Shown here: positions 6,404 through 7,589 of the stretch, piece after piece
How the letters are laid out: the number at the start of each line of letters is the position of its first letter
How positions within the stretch are numbered: position 1 is the first letter of the stretch
NCBI GenBank assembly: GCA_018402615.1
Contig: JAGYIH010000038.1
Location: 1-7,589, forward strand
DNA length: 7,589 nt
From: Aquiluna sp.
GTDB taxonomy: Bacteria; Actinomycetota; Actinomycetes; Actinomycetales; Microbacteriaceae
Direction: 5' to 3'
Position numbers and translations under genes: made by a program
Notes under the pieces: model-generated
Told to the model about the DNA's origin: nothing
Databases searched by the model: none
The model's input: only the letters and a program-made list of their open reading frames with translations

Positions 6404-7348
6404 TTACTGGCACTGTGAAGCGCCGGTAACCTCACAAACCTGGCGAACACCGTCGTAGAAGCTGTCTGGCTTGGACACGTAGCCCCAAACCTTCTCGTCA
6501 GTTAGACCACAGTTCTCCACTGAGTCACAAATGCCTGACGCTACCAAAGCGTCCACGTTTGCTTCCTGTGTGAGGACGCGAACAATCTCGTCCTTCAGGG
6601 TCTGAGGTAGACCTGACTGCATGGCAAGAGGTGATCCAGCGATAACCGCGGACTTCCAAATCGTCTTGAGGTCTCCCTCTTTGATGTCACCCTTCTCGAT
6701 TAGGTTCTTGTCGATCATGGCGTCAAATGCGAAACCCGCATCGCAGTCACCATTGGCAACGGCCAATGCTGATGCGTCGTGTCCACCGGCAAACACTGGA
6801 GTGATTCCAGTCTCTGGGTCAATTCCTGCAGAAATGATGCCTTCTGATGGGTATAGGTATCCAGAGGTGGAGGCTGGGTCCACGAAGCAAACGATCTTGC
6901 CAGCGACATCCGCAATGTCATTGATGCTGCTGTCATCTCCACGAGCCACTAGGTAGGACTGGTAGCCAGGCTCAATGTCTGGGCCGTCGGTCATAACTCC
7001 GGCCACCTCGAGCTCTGCACCACGGAATCCGGCGAGCACGTAGGAGAACGGACCGTACTGAGCTAGGTCAACGCGACCAGAAACCTGACCCTCGATGATT
7101 CCCGCGTAGTCGGTTGCCTGGAAGAACTCGATCTCGAGGCCAAGCTCCTGCTCTAGGACCTCAATGATTTTTTCGTAACTCTCTACAAGGGAGCTGGACT
7201 CCTCGGATGGAACTGCACCGAAGACTAGCTTGTCTGGCCAACCGTCAGCATTTACACCGGCAGGTGACTCTGCAGCACATCCAGACAGGGCGGTTACTGT
7301 TGCAGCAGCCACACCGAGGGCTGCGATTTTGGTAAGAGTAGAACGCAT
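6404..7348 (-). CDS. phnD: Phosphonate-binding lipoprotein of ABC transporter (PhnD)
   Basis: A 314-residue extracytoplasmic solute-binding protein of the PhnD family. Residues 1-23 form a lipoprotein signal peptide ending in the lipobox LSGC, with C24 as the lipidated residue, so the protein would be tethered to the outer face of the membrane. Family motifs follow: DYAGII (80-85), YGPFSY (98-103), DPASTSG (157-163), GGHDASALAV (188-197) and IWKS (230-233). The Ser-Thr-Ser (160-162) and H190 match the residues that hold the phosphonate head in E. coli PhnD. The positions equivalent to its amine-binding E177 and D205 are A210 (with D209 next to it) and S239. Six further cysteines (154, 202, 274, 280, 305, 313) could form disulfides. 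ATG 7348 has GGAG five bases upstream. It is the first gene of the operon. Confidence 0.93.
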   Translation of the reverse strand: MRSTLTKIAALGVAAATVTALSGCAAESPAGVNADGWPDKLVFGAVPSEESSSLVESYEKIIEVLEQELGLEIEFFQATDYAGIIEGQVSGRVDLAQYGPFSYVLAGFRGAELEVAGVMTDGPDIEPGYQSYLVARGDDSSINDIADVAGKIVCFVDPASTSGYLYPSEGIISAGIDPETGITPVFAGGHDASALAVANGDCDAGFAFDAMIDKNLIEKGDIKEGDLKTIWKSAVIAGSPLAMQSGLPQTLKDEIVRVLTQEANVDALVASGICDSVENCGLTDEKVWGYVSKPDSFYDGVRQVCEVTGASQCQ

Positions 7349-7489
7349 TACTTCTCCATTTCAAAGGCACGGCCACTCCGCGCTCATCAAGAAATTAGAG
7401 TTGGCGCGGAAACTTAAAAGGGCTTGAATCTGAATCGATGGCAAAGAGTTGAAGCTATTTGGTGCGTTTAGTTCATGGTTGCGTAATCT
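7349..7489 (-). promoter_or_regulatory. Upstream region of the phn operon, promoter likely but not resolved
   Basis: This 141-bp gap between argG and phnD should hold the operon promoter. Two weak TAnnnT boxes occur on the minus strand, TAAGTT (7416-7411) and TAATTT (7397-7392), neither with a good -35. A TTGCCA (7444-7439) lies 22 bases before the first, too far for a standard promoter. A tandem TGAATC-TGAATC (7425-7436, plus strand) and two similar elements, GGTGCGTTTA (7461-7470) and GGTTGCGTAA (7477-7486), could bind a regulator. I found no clear pair of GTTCACC-type Pho boxes and no terminator hairpin after argG. Confidence 0.3.
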
Positions 7490-7589
7490 CTAGGTAAGCC
7501 CAAGTTCGCCAGAGCTAAAGTTGCCCTGCTCTCGATACATGTCGAGCTTTTGCCTAGTGTCCTGAATATCAAGGTTGCGCATGGTCAAC
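7490..7589 (-). CDS. argG: Argininosuccinate synthase, C-terminal end (partial)
   Basis: The last 32 codons and the TAG stop of a gene that enters from the right edge. The peptide contains LTMRNLDIQDTRQKL, which closely matches the C-terminal region of E. coli ArgG (remembered as LTMRNLDITDTREKL). This assigns it to the long, E. coli-like (type 2) form of the enzyme, which joins citrulline and aspartate using ATP in arginine synthesis. The tail after that motif ends in SSGELGLT and is shorter than in E. coli. The gene is co-oriented with the phn operon, and the gap of 141 bp allows but does not prove read-through. It is probably a housekeeping neighbour. Confidence 0.75.
   Translation of the reverse strand, partial: LTMRNLDIQDTRQKLDMYREQGNFSSGELGLT

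Noticed and set aside
6621..6956. 111-codon plus-strand frame and 75-codon minus-strand frame inside phnD
   Set aside because: phnD is strongly supported across its whole length, and these are out-of-frame readings with no recognisable domain.
7230..7427. 65-codon plus-strand frame antisense to the phnD start
   Set aside because: It spans the lipoprotein signal region and the promoter gap, and has no ribosome site or family features.
7471..7481. GTTCATGGTTG as a possible PhoP (Pho box) half-site
   Set aside because: Only one partial match is present, with no second unit in register, so it cannot be told from chance.

Overview
The window is about half G+C and carries a compact, apparently chromosomal locus for uptake and breakdown of a phosphonate (a compound with a C-P bond), most likely an aminophosphonate. 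The organism looks like a Gram-positive actinobacterium, possibly a moderate-GC Microbacteriaceae. The reasons are a lipoprotein-type solute-binding protein, GTG and TTG starts, candidate leaderless promoters (a TAnnnT box six bases before a GTG), and the tail of a long-type argG. The taxonomic call is inference.

Layout from right to left, since the main operon is on the minus strand. At 7490-7589 lies the 3' end of argG (argininosuccinate synthase). A 141-bp gap then holds the operon promoter region. Five genes follow, all read leftwards: phnD (binding lipoprotein), a strong stem-loop, phnC (ATPase), a single long phnE that contains two complete permease modules, an FAD-dependent amine oxidase of the aminophosphonate-linked type, and a phosphonatase-like HAD hydrolase. 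Apart from the 66-bp phnD-phnC gap, these genes overlap or lie within 8 bp of each other. Facing the HAD gene is a plus-strand phosphatase of the MptpB-like tyrosine/lipid phosphatase family. The two genes overlap tail to tail by 12 bp inside a perfect palindrome that contains both stop codons. Divergent from the phosphatase is a complete MFS transporter gene, which ends 11 bp from the left edge.

Proposed working model: PhnD captures the phosphonate and PhnC with the fused PhnE imports it. The FAD enzyme oxidatively deaminates it to a phosphono-aldehyde, taking the place of the transaminase PhnW. The HAD enzyme then cleaves the C-P bond to give phosphate plus an aldehyde. The binding protein keeps the phosphonate-head motifs of E. 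coli PhnD but appears to have changed both acidic residues that hold the amino group of 2-aminoethylphosphonate, so the natural substrate may be a modified aminophosphonate. The phosphatase and the MFS protein have no assigned role here beyond proximity. I saw no tRNA, rRNA, CRISPR array, insertion sequence or transcriptional regulator gene.
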